In this document: one piece after another, positions 1 to 11,400 of the stretch | Layout of the letters: the number at the start of each line of letters is the position of its first letter | Position numbering within the stretch: position 1 is the first letter of the stretch | Origin: Marthasterias glacialis | Lineage: Eukaryota > Echinodermata > Asteroidea > Forcipulatida > Asteriidae | Direction of reading: 5' to 3' | NCBI GenBank assembly: GCA_911728455.2 | Contig: OU452219.1 | Location: 22,813,219 to 22,877,218, forward strand | Length of the DNA: 64,000 nt | Made by a program: the position numbers and the translations under genes | Notes under the pieces: generated by a model | Database searches by the model: none | Seen by the model: only the letters and a program-made list of their open reading frames with translations | Told to the model about the DNA's origin: nothing

Positions 1-79
1 AATTACATAATTACATCTTTACACAGATTCCATTTCCAGGCAGGGGAAATATTTGCGTTTATTGACGTCAACTGGTTAA
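1..79. mobile_element. Right end of a TTAA-flanked MITE, cut by the window edge
   Basis: The sequence ending CAACTGG followed by TTAA at 76-79 matches the right ends of the elements at 3740-4345 and 33560-34062, including an internal CCAGGCAGGGG stretch shared with the latter. A palindromic TGACGTCA (CRE-like) lies at 63-70 in this copy only. The left part is outside the window. Confidence 0.6.
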
Positions 80-175
80 GGAGGAATGTTGGCTGTAAGA
101 TGAGCCATTAGTATGATCTTGACGTTTCCAACAGTGTACTCTTCTCCTGAAGACAAGCAGAGAACCAACACCAAA

Positions 176-200
176 CCAACGGCTCTTCTCAGAGCCATCA
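176..200 (+). promoter_or_regulatory. Histone-type mRNA 3' stem-loop, apparently orphan
   Basis: At 181-196 the sequence GGCTCTTCTCAGAGCC forms a 6-bp stem with a TCTC tetraloop, preceded by CCAAC and followed by ATCACTCC. It fits the metazoan histone 3' stem-loop consensus (GGYYYU-UHUH-ARRRCC) bound by SLBP. A weaker related motif (CTCTTCTCAGAG) lies at 257-268. No histone coding sequence is readable in the 100 bases upstream, which start at a MITE end, and no purine-rich downstream element is evident. It may be a relic of a histone gene or retrocopy, or a chance match. Confidence 0.5.
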
Positions 201-418
201 CTCCTTCCTAAGCAGAGTACACTGTTTGAAAAGTTTCGACCATCCATGTACAGAGCACTCTTCTCAGAGACAGCACTTCTTCCAAAAGAGATTTACACAC
301 ACTTGTACCCGCAAACGCTACCAGCAATATTTACTTCTTAAAATCTCAAAGATATATTTCTTTTTCTGAATGACTCATTTTTCAAAAGAGTGACCTTTGA
401 TTTGATTTGATCAACTCT

Positions 419-757
419 ATGTCCACTAGTTATAACTATCGAAGTCTAGGACATGCTGTGAGAGCAATCAACATGGGTAGAGGCTGCAGAGAAGGAGATA
501 ACGCATTTACAAAGGTCAGTCAAATTAACAATACACGATCCATTAATTTGTGGGATAAAATGTATCAACTTTAGATGTTAAACCTATGTTTGTAATGGTG
601 TAGGAGCCAGTCATCTTTAGAAATGTTTCTTGTAGATATTGTACAATCATACTTAAGAAAGGAAGCATCGTATCGATATGCATTTTATCATCATCATCCC
701 CATCATCCCCATCATCCCCATCATGATCCCCATCATCCCCATATAATCGTCATCATC

Positions 758-788
<31 letters not shown>

Positions 789-2443
789 GACTGTATTCAT
801 CCCTTGCTGGATGAAGCCCTCCTCCAGCAATTTCCATTTTCTTCTGTCACTTGTTATTCTACTCCATATTGCCGTATTCATATATGTGATGATTTCGTCT
901 CTCCATCTCCTTTTTTGTCTTCCTCTTCTCTGTCCTTGGTTTTTGTCTTCCTCTTTTTCTCCCATCTGTCCTTGGTTGCCATGCTGTCTCTTGTTCCATC
1001 TGTTGTACTGCCTTCTTGCTAAGCGCCATGCCCATCTCCATTTCATGTCCTTGATCTTCTTTATGGTGTATTTGGATTTTGTTATTTTGTCATATGTGCG
1101 TGAGTCTGACTGTCCGGTAATGATACATTGAGCATTCTTTCTCCATAGCTCTCTGTGTTACTATCAATTCGTGTGTCATCTCTTTGGTTGTTGCCCATGT
1201 CTCTTCCTCATATTTTGTTGTACCTTCCAAAACATCTCCATCCTCCCTCGATCCCAAGTAATGCGTCCTCTTTCATTGTATCCTCCATTGTCAAGGTTTG
1301 GCCAATATTTTAATAGTTGTCAACTTTCTCTATGTGGTGTCCCTCTATTGTTATTTCTTCTGATGTAACAAAGTTGGTCATGAACGTGCCTTCCCTTTGT
1401 GTACTTACTACTCATTAATTAAATTTGACATTGAGATTTGAAATCTTGTGAAATAATTTCTCTGATGAAGATGATCAGAGCATACTGATCAAAACCTTGA
1501 TTTGTTACCTAAACCTTTCATTTGGGACAACCACAATTCATAAAATTGATTCATGGTTTTACCACAAAACTCGCTTAACTGGTATTTCCTTTACTTTATT
1601 TTGATAATATATTTTGACAATGTGTGATTTGTTTCTAGGATATTGCATTTTACAATGCAAGACCTGATGGAGGAGCTGAAAGATTTGTTGAGATCGCATT
1701 CACTGAGGGTGTTTCTTTAAACACATTAAATGAGCTCAGTAACTGTGATGACTCCTTCAAGGTTTGTTTTTATGACAAACTATTCATAGTTTTAGAAAAT
1801 AAAAGGCTTATGCTCTAACAAAGTACTTTGGCTAAATACTTTGAAACACTATACAAAAAAATGGCCATTGAGTTTGTGATGATTGACATTTTGGAGGGAT
1901 ATTTTTTGCTTTGTTAATAAACTGATGGTTTTGTTCTCTTATTTAATGTTTTACTTGAAGATGACATATCTAAACAAGATCCATGTTGCAGTCAAGGCAG
2001 GACAACATAAGGTGGCAGGACACTTTGTAAAACAAGCCAACATTAGAGGAGGCTTTGGCTTCAATACACTACACCAACAGGTGATTCTCTATTTTGACTT
2101 AATACAATTCTCAAAGAATTTTTCGAATCTTTGATTTATGAAAATGATCACCCACAAAATAAGTACAGTTTGGTGAAAAATGTATTTTTTTTTGTTCAAG
2201 TCACACATCTCTTGTAATATTGACCAATACGCCAGCTTAGTAACCAGACTCAAAGCTGTGTATCTCAGTGTTCTAGCATACAGGGCTCTGTCTGTGTCAG
2301 AAACTTCAACCTGTGTATTAAGTGGTTGTGATTTGTTTGTTTATTTATTGTTTTTCATACAGGCTTTGCTCGCAAATAAGCCAGAAGAGTTAGGCAAATT
2401 CAAAGGAGTGTCCGTCATGAAGAAGTCCCATGATAATAGTAAG
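419..2443 (+). CDS. PARP gene block 1: exons 1-4, N-terminal region (aa 1-140)
   Basis: Exons are 419-514, 1639-1761, 1961-2080 and 2363-2443. All four junctions fall between codons (phase 0), so these exons are symmetric. The protein starts MSTSYNYRSLGHAV and includes KIHVAVKAGQHKVAGHFV, a helix-turn-helix ankyrin-like pair. I recognise no other domain. Intron 1 (515-1638) contains a minus-strand LINE tail; intron 4 (2444-3094) contains a short tandem duplication at 2735-2835. Confidence 0.85.
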
Positions 2444-5400
2444 GTTAGTAGACTAGGAAACAATCAGTCCAACCTGCTCTGCAGTCCAATCGGCTGCTAG
2501 TAGATCGTCATAACCAAGCGGTCTATCTAGCACATTTATCATGTTATTTTAATTAGTTGGTTGTAAATATTTCTGGTTATGAAAACAAGGGATACTCAAA
2601 AACGACTGGCACTGGAGCCAGAAGACATCTGCATAGACAAGATGATAAAAAAGTGCAGTTTTAGATGTTGGAGGAAAACTCCAACAATAGGGAATACCCA
2701 CATAATCAAGAGACTGATAACTCAATCCACAAGTTAGGATCTAGTTCTAAACAGGATTCCAGGGGTGTTGCTGGTTATTTAACCAGATCTAGTTTGAAAC
2801 AGGATTCCAGTAGTGTTGCTGATTATTTAACCAAGCTTCTCTTCACCCAATCATGTAAATGAGAACACTTTATAAGGGTCTAGTTGGTAATGTGTTTGAT
2901 TCAATGGTAGTTGGAAATGGTTCAAGAAATGGTTTAACATGAAAGTCAGTGATTAGTTGAGATGAATACCAGAGGTGATTATAAGGGATATGTGCATAGA
3001 ACAATTCATCTTAACATGGAATTACAAGAATTTTCCAGAGTAGAAAACTATGTGGCTTCAATTTAAATAAACGGTTTTGTTTTTGTTGTTGTAGATCACG
3101 CCTCTCCACTGTGCAGCAATCAACCCGAATCCTAAGATCCTAGCCCAGCTGTTAATGTTGGCTTCAACACCTTCTTGTACTGACAGTCAGGGTTATGAGC
3201 TCATTCATTATGCAGCGGCTTGTACAAGCAGCGGTCCTCTTCAACTTCTACTTGACAGGTAATGAAGGGAACTAGTTTAGTGAAGGGAACTGATGAGATC
3301 CTGGCAATCTGTAGCAAAGGTTTTAAAAAAGGTCCTATGGTTAAAAGCTTCTGTTGCTGATAGAGGCAATTTGTAATTTGTCATTTTTGTTGTTGTTTTT
3401 GTCTTTGATTGTTAGCACCTTGAGAACCCTTGGGTGGGTAGGTTACATGTTACAAATGTCTGTATTTTATGCTATATTATTATTAGGGGCATTTCAGCAG
3501 ATCAGGTTGTCCCAAAGAAGTTAATCACACCTTTGATGATAGCAGCTATGTATGGAAGAACTCACAACATTGAAGTGCTACTCAAGAATCTCAAGTCTGG
3601 TAAGTGTAGTTATATTGACTGTCATCATGCTACAGACGTCTTAATGAGTTTCTTTCAAACTAATCTATTCAGTTGAAACACTTTCAGTTTTTTTCTTATG
3701 CCTGATGTTACTAGTCAGGTCTGTTTCCAGAAGTCTTAAACCAGTTGACGCCGGCTGTCGTGTATCCACGAAAATATTTTTCAAGCCAGCAAACGGGCGA
3801 CATTGAAACACAGCATTGTGTAAAGTCGTAATACTGGAACAAAGGTCGCCCAGAAATCCACTGCTGAGTGTGCACAGAGCGCGCACACGCCGTGTAAAGC
3901 TTCGTTTTACCCACACAAACAGGACAGATGGCACTGAATGTTTTGCTGTTTTTTTGCTATTGCGCAGACATTATTGTATAATCCGCGATCCCAGACCTTT
4001 GTTCTTTTTTTCCAAGAAGAGGAATATGAGACATTGAGAGGTTTCCACCATTGTTCATTCATTGTATTTCGGTTCAATGTAGGTAAGTTAGAGTGAACCG
4101 GGGATCCAGCCTTGGTTCCAGGTTGAGTACCAATCCTCAGCCCTGGGTCACACAGCCAAGGTTTTGCAATTCACGTTGCGTGCATTTGACATTTTTTTGA
4201 AAGAGAAAACCTTTGTTCTGTTTGCTTTGTCAAGTCAAGGTTTCTTTGTGCCAGCGGTACTCTCAGAAAAATGATTCCGGCAATTCCGAGAAAATAATCC
4301 TGCAGGCTGGACAAGGAAAAATGAAAGAATTGTGGCAGCAACTGGTTAATTTTCTCACCAAAAGAGATTGAGATATTTTTTTCTTTGCAAGGGAAATCTG
4401 CATTTACTATTCTTTCTTTCTTTCTTTCTTTTTTTGTTTTTATGCAGAATCAGTAGCAGAAGGATTCCCTTTTGAAAGACTGTTTTTTTTATGGGATGTG
4501 TTATTTTAAATGAAAATCGCCAGACGCAAGGCCAGAAGGCCACTCAATGCGGGGCCACAAGGAACAAATAGCAAAGTTAGGAAACAGAAAATATCTGATC
4601 ACATTTCTTTCTTGCCTTGTTATGAACGATTGAAATAATTGTTGTTGTTGATTTTATTGTAACTAGTTTCAGAGCAGGAAGAGGGTCCACCAGCATTGTG
4701 TGGTGTTAATTTAAAGGACAAGACAGGTTACTTTGCCATCCATTATGCTGCTGAAAAGGGACATATGGTATGTAGGAAATTGTAAAATCACATGTATTAT
4801 ATATGTTAAAGGGACACATTGCCTTCGGACTGGGCACTGTGGGGCTATAAGAAGCATTTGTTATGAAATGAATATGGGTGGATAGATATTTTTACAAGAA
4901 GAATATCATGATTTACATAAATATCTCTTGAAATTGTGTATTTTTTTCTTAAAAGGAGACTAAACCTCATGGTTCCATGGCTACAAAGTCCCTTTCATGT
5001 ATCATTGTACTTAACTGTCGATAGCAATAGAGAGGTTTTACGTGACGTCACCTGATGAGACCTTTTTCTAACGCTACGTGCACAAACAGACCCTGGGTAC
5101 AATTCAGCAGACGACGCATCTGCCATTGAGTTTGTACATGGCTGGACCCAACATGGCTGCGAAATGACATTTGTCAGGGTCACGCAACCTCTCTATATGA
5201 GAACATTATGTCCCTAAAACTCTAGGGACACAGGTTGAATGATACGCCATGTTTAGATGGAGGAGTTGATTGTACCTGATCAACCTAAGAATTTTACTGT
5301 TAAACATTGTAAATATTTCTGTTTTTGAATGTCGCAGGATGCAGTGAGAAGTCTGGTAAAACATGGAGCTAGTGTTGAAGCAATGATGTCTGCAGCTCAT

Positions 5401-8400
5401 AACAAACTAACACCTCTGATGATTGCAGCTAAAATGGGACACTTTGAATTAGCTAAGATGCTTATTGAAGAGATGGAAGCAATCATTGAGAAAAGAGGTA
5501 ATTAAGACAAATCGCTCTGCCCCAAACTAAAATGGAACACTTTAAATTAGCTAAAATGGTTGTTGAAGAGATGGAAAAAGGTCGTTTAGACAACTCACTC
5601 TACTCCAAACTAAACTGGAACACTTTGAATTATCTAAGATGCTTATTGAAGAGATGGAAGCAATCATTGAGAAAAGAGGTAATTAAGACAAATCGCTCTA
5701 TCCCAAACTAAAATGAAACACTTTGAATTAGCTAAAATGGTTGTTGAAGAGATGGAAGCAATCATTGAGAAAAGAGGTCATTAAGACAACTCACTCTACC
5801 ACAAATCTGTTAAGGTGCCAGGCTGGCTTAGGCTGTTTGCTGTAGCATTTAGAGAAAACACATTTGCTTCTGTATTTTAGTAATTATTGTGGTTTCGGAT
5901 GTATAGAAATATCTGGTGTATTGCAGGGAAATGTATCTCCATGGCAATTTCTGCTTATACAAAATATTTGATCCAATCCTACATATTTCATTTAACAGAT
6001 AAGATCAAGCGTACTGCCCTGATGTTAGCATGCATGAATGGCCATTATCCAATAGGCACTCTATTACTAAGGAAAGGAGCTGATCCTAACACTAAGGACT
6101 CATCAGGGAACACGCCTATCCACTATGCAGCTGCGTATGGCTGGTGGCACTGCCTCAGACTACTCCTTAAAGCTGGTGGAGATCCTAATATCTTGAATGA
6201 CTGGAAGGTAATACAACATGGATTCATGTGAATATTCAGAGAGTTCAAGACTTCTAATATTATACAAATATTGGATGCATCAGAGTATAATCATGAGGTG
6301 AAATCTGGAGAGAAATGGACAAACCAGATTCCATCGAGTTATTATATTCTGAGACAATGCACAGATCTAAACAAGGTGGACGACTCAATGAAGACACCAA
6401 CCTTATCTGCCATAACGCGACCTTGCCTCTTTTGAACAAACAGGCGGGGAATGATTATATCGGAAATGATGCTGCGAAGCATCCAATAATTATCCATATT
6501 GGATACGCCTATCCAATATTAACTTTTGGACTGTTGCGGCAGTAAATACATGGCAAAATAATGGATGACACATAACGAGTGTTCCACTGATAAAATGACA
6601 AGAATCAGTGTGTGTGTTTTATAATACACAATGATATGTTCCAAATTGTTGGCCCCCTCCTACAGCAACCTTCAAGAGAAGTAATTGAAAGTTTGGCAAC
6701 CCTATATTTTTTGGGACCCAACAAGGCCTCCCAGTTACTACTGTTACTGTGTGTTCATTCTTCAATAAGAGTACCATACAAGCACATGTATTAATTGATT
6801 ACCTTGTGCTATTTTATCTTGGATCTTCCATACCCCAGTGGGTTGGGGTTTCTAAATGAACAGTTAAGTAGGGGTAATGCTTATGTTTTTGTTGAAATTA
6901 AACAGCTTCTGGACTTTACTTTATTCATTTGTTTATTTTATATCTTCTGACAAAAGAATACATATTTACATTTAAAACTGTCACGGTCAAGACAAAAGTT
7001 TTAAAAACTGTCATCATAGATGTGTAAGACCTAATAAAACCTCTAACTATCAAGATATAAAATCCTAAAAATATTATACAAAATATCTATATATATATCT
7101 ACTGGAAGCTTTGCATTTTTCTAATGTTCAATACCTAAACAGTTACTCAGAAATTTAAAACTAATCAAAAAAAAAGAAAAACAACAACAACCCAAAACAA
7201 GATTTGATGTAAGCTATTAAAATGTATTTAAAACTACAAAGCTGGTGGCATTTTAGAAATATATTTGAATTTACAAAGCTGTGGCAATGTTAGAAAATAT
7301 AAAAGCTTTGTCAGTTCAATATTTTATTCTAATGGCATAGTTAAAAAAAGAATGAGTTAGCTCCACTTCTTGGCAAGCTCTCTTCATCTCTAAATGTTGT
7401 TTTCCTTCATTATCAGTGATTTGAACAAATATTCCACACATTGCATTTGCATAAGAACCTGTACAAAAGAACTACTGCTATTATAAGAACTGTTCAAGAA
7501 CTGCGCTTTACACATTGCCTTTGTACTCTACAGAATCCTCCGTTGGGTATAGCCTACCTGAAGGGTCATCTCGGCTGTACTGATCTGCTACTCGATCAAC
7601 CCAATGTGAATGTGAACTTCCGTGATGATAATGGCTCAACGTTACTGTTGAGAACTTGTAGCCATCCAATGACTGAGGACACTGTCAAACAGTTCATGTA
7701 TCTCATGCAGAAAGGAGCTGATACTATGGCCGTCAACTTAGATGGAGATAATGCGGTCAGTTTTCAACATTAATTGTTACACCATATGTTGACCCATTGT
7801 AGTGTTGCAAGTATTCCTTTACTTATTTTGTTAAGGTTATGCTTATCTCACTTAGGTCATTAAACATGTCTGTGTTCACCTGAGTTTTTTCTAGTCTAAG
7901 TTTATTTTTAGACTGAAGTAAGAGGGAAAGCAGATCCCCAGAATGTTTCCATCTTTATCCCTTGAAACAAACATCCAGTTAGCAATATTTCAGTACATTG
8001 CGTTTTTGTTTGTAACAATTTCATGATGTGTATTGTACATAATGTAATTGAGTGTTTTCTTTTTCTTCTTTCATTTTATAGCTTCATTTGTTAGTGAGTT
8101 ATACAAATGAGGTAAGAACTACACAAAAATATGCATAATACAAAGCAAAACTTTTGATAATAACAAAATGTGTAAGCTCAAAAACCCTACTGGAATAATA
8201 GAAGTTTGATAAGTGGAATGAAACTGAGACAATTTTATCCATTTCCTTAAGAGGGTCAACAATTTAAGATTTATTACTTGAAAAACTGAAGGAGTTTATA
8301 AGGAGTTAACCCCGGTTCATACTTCATGTGATTGCCAAGTGAAATTTGACTTCCCAAAGTCGCATCGACAATTTGCTCAAGTTGAAACTCTTGGGAAACA

Positions 8401-11400
8401 TTCGCTGTGAACATAGAGTCTTGAGAAAATGGAATTAGCTGTTGCAAACTGCTTACCGACCAAAAGGACTTGCGGTATTAATACAAAAAATTGTTAATGG
8501 CCTCAGGTTTCGACCCTAGTAGTGGCTTTCGCAAAGGCTAAAAAAATATAGAGCTGTGGCGCCAAAATTTGCTTCGCACTCACATTGGCATGAAGTGTGA
8601 ACAAGTCTTAAGTTATAAAAGAGAACTGGAAATGTAAAAATTTTACATCTGTAGTGAATTTTGACTTATTCCAACAGAATCAATTACGCTCTACCCCTGA
8701 AGTGGTTAAGTTGTTGATGGATAAAGGATGTGACCCAACAGCTGAGAATAAATGTGGGAAGACTCCAATCACCATTGCCCTTCAAAAGGTAATACTCCGA
8801 TTGATTGACCTCTTGAACTGACATCACATTTCATGTAAAGGTACGGTGTGGGGCTAACTGCATACGTGCCGCCTAAGAATGCGCACTGCACAGTAACACA
8901 CCTGGAATCTGACTCCCAAAAAGGCAAAAGCAAGATTCTGGTCAATGAATGACCCATTGCACCAACGTCATACATGACTACTCTCTGTCATCTACCTTGC
9001 CATTTAGGTAGTCAGCTTGCACTTAAAAATGGAATCATATTCAGGGGGAAAAGAAATTGTCTCAGCTGTTTAATGTCAAGGAAGCGGGATATAAACACCG
9101 GCCTGATGAGCCATATTGGCTTGGGACACACTTTACTGTTTTTTTCACTCTGCTGTTGGTCGATGCATCGAAATAATCTTATGATTTGTGTTTATTATTT
9201 GATGGTTGTTTTATTTCATGAAGGGAATGACTGAGTTGTTGAAGTTACTTGTGAGTAAAGGTGATCGAATTCCACTGGATGTTGATGTTAGCAGCGATAA
9301 CCCATTACATCATATTGCATGTAACTGTAGGTATAAAGACCAGAGCAGTGTGATTCAACTCATTGCAGACATGGTAAGTTTGCATATCATTTTGAAAACT
9401 TCATTGGTGTGTGAGTTTATTGCAGTCTTGTAGCGTTCATAGGCAGGGTCTCAATGGAAACCAGTTTTAACTATTTAGGCATACCCTCGGTAAAGAATTA
9501 TAATTAATAAATAACAACAATAATAATAGTAATCAGTTCTTATCTACGGACGCCTCAAAGTGCTTGTGTTTTTTTAAAGTCAGGTATGCTAAGTTTTTGA
9601 ATTATGAGACTAATTTGTATAGCACCTTCTAAGGCTTTACAAAGTGATGCGGAGCAATCTGCAACCAAACATGCTTGAAACACAGGGGAGAAACCCGTAT
9701 CTTAACGATAACGATACGTGCATTACACAATACACAGGACCTGTGGCTTTACGTCCCATCCGAAGAACAATGATGAAGTGTCTTGTTTAAAGGACACAAT
9801 TGTCAAGACTGGGACTCGAACCCACACTCTGCTGATCAGCAACACCAGGGCTTGAGTCCGATGTGCTAGACAGTTCGGCCGTGACACGACACAATTAAAG
9901 AAATAAATAAATGTCATAAAACTCATCTTGACAATGTTGCACTCTTATTATGTGGTCACTTAGACCCATGTGAATATGTGACCCTATCTCTTTTTGTTCC
10001 AGGAAGAGAAATATGGATCAGTACCTATGGATACAGATGATGACACAGGGTCAAAGGTTGTGACATTAGAGGAAGCAGCCAAGATGAAAAATAACTACAG
10101 ATGTACTCCACTTCTCCGATGTATCATGGTCAATAGACAGGTAAGGTTTCAGTTATTACATTAAAAAAAATATTTACTGTGAATATTAGGATGATGGATA
10201 CTGCAGGAAAGTTCAAACAAGTGGCAATTAATGACAAAACTATCAAACGAAGATGACATGTCTGTAAACAAAAGTTATACATTTTATTTTTAAATATTCT
10301 ACAGGGTTCTCCCCATGCACAAGCTGTTGTATCGAGCCGATACACGCGAAATTACGGGACGATATGCAGAAACAGATTATTTTTAATTTTTTTATTTTAT
10401 TTCAGATCAAATCTTATTACAAAACCATTATAAATGCTCCAGATGGCACAGTAGAGCTCTTCAAACCAAACATAAACATCAAATAAAATAAGCATTCCAA
10501 GGACCTGGTTTCTTCAATTCAGTGTGCTTTGGCCGCACTTGCAAAATTTGGGTCCAGAACGCCCCACAGTTGAAAAATCCTGGAGAGAACCCTGTAATCA
10601 ACAAAAGAATGTCGGATCAAGTTTCAGTTATTATACAAAAAAATCAGTTACTGTGAATGTTAAGAGACTGCAAGAAAGTAAAAAAAAAAGTGAGAATATT
10701 TTATAAAACTGAAAACAGAGAAGAGATGCATCCATAAAAAAATCACATTTTATTCTTAAAATTCTCAAGAGAAGAATTTGTCAGATCATGTTTCAGTTAT
10801 TGCATTGAAAAAGGAGTAACTTAATATGAAGACACTGCAGAGAAGTTGAAATTAAAACTACTTGGATATCCATCATGATTAACTTAGAGTTGAAAAATAC
10901 AACTGTCAAAATGTTTGAGGCGTAAATCATAAAGTGAAGAATGTGTTCTTAATCATTCAATGTTATTCATTTTATGTATTGTAGGATCTATCCAACCAGA
11001 ATGTGTGCAACACTCTTCAGGTAAGAACCATCTTAGTTCTACTTTATTCATTTTTGTCTCATTAACCACTTGGTGCTGGGGTTCTCAAAAAAGTTTCTAT
11101 GCCACCTGACAGGATTAATTTCTCGGAATGGGCGGAGTCATTTTTCTTTGAGAATACCGCTGGCACAAAGTAACCTTGACTAAACAAAGCCAAGAGGACA
11201 AAGATTTTCTTTGAAGTGCCCGGATTTGTTGTTTCTCTTTCGAGAAAATATCAGATCAATTCAGCATGAATCACAAAACCTTAGTCATGAGACATGGCTG
11301 ATAATGGGTCCCATGGCCAGAGCCAAGTTTGGAATCTCGGTTCACTGGGACTTGTCTCCATTGAGCCAAAATACAATGATGGAAGCCTGTCGATGTCTCA

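Noticed and set aside
623-814. His- and Ile-rich 63-codon frame
   Set aside because: It is a translation of the CAT microsatellite, not a gene.
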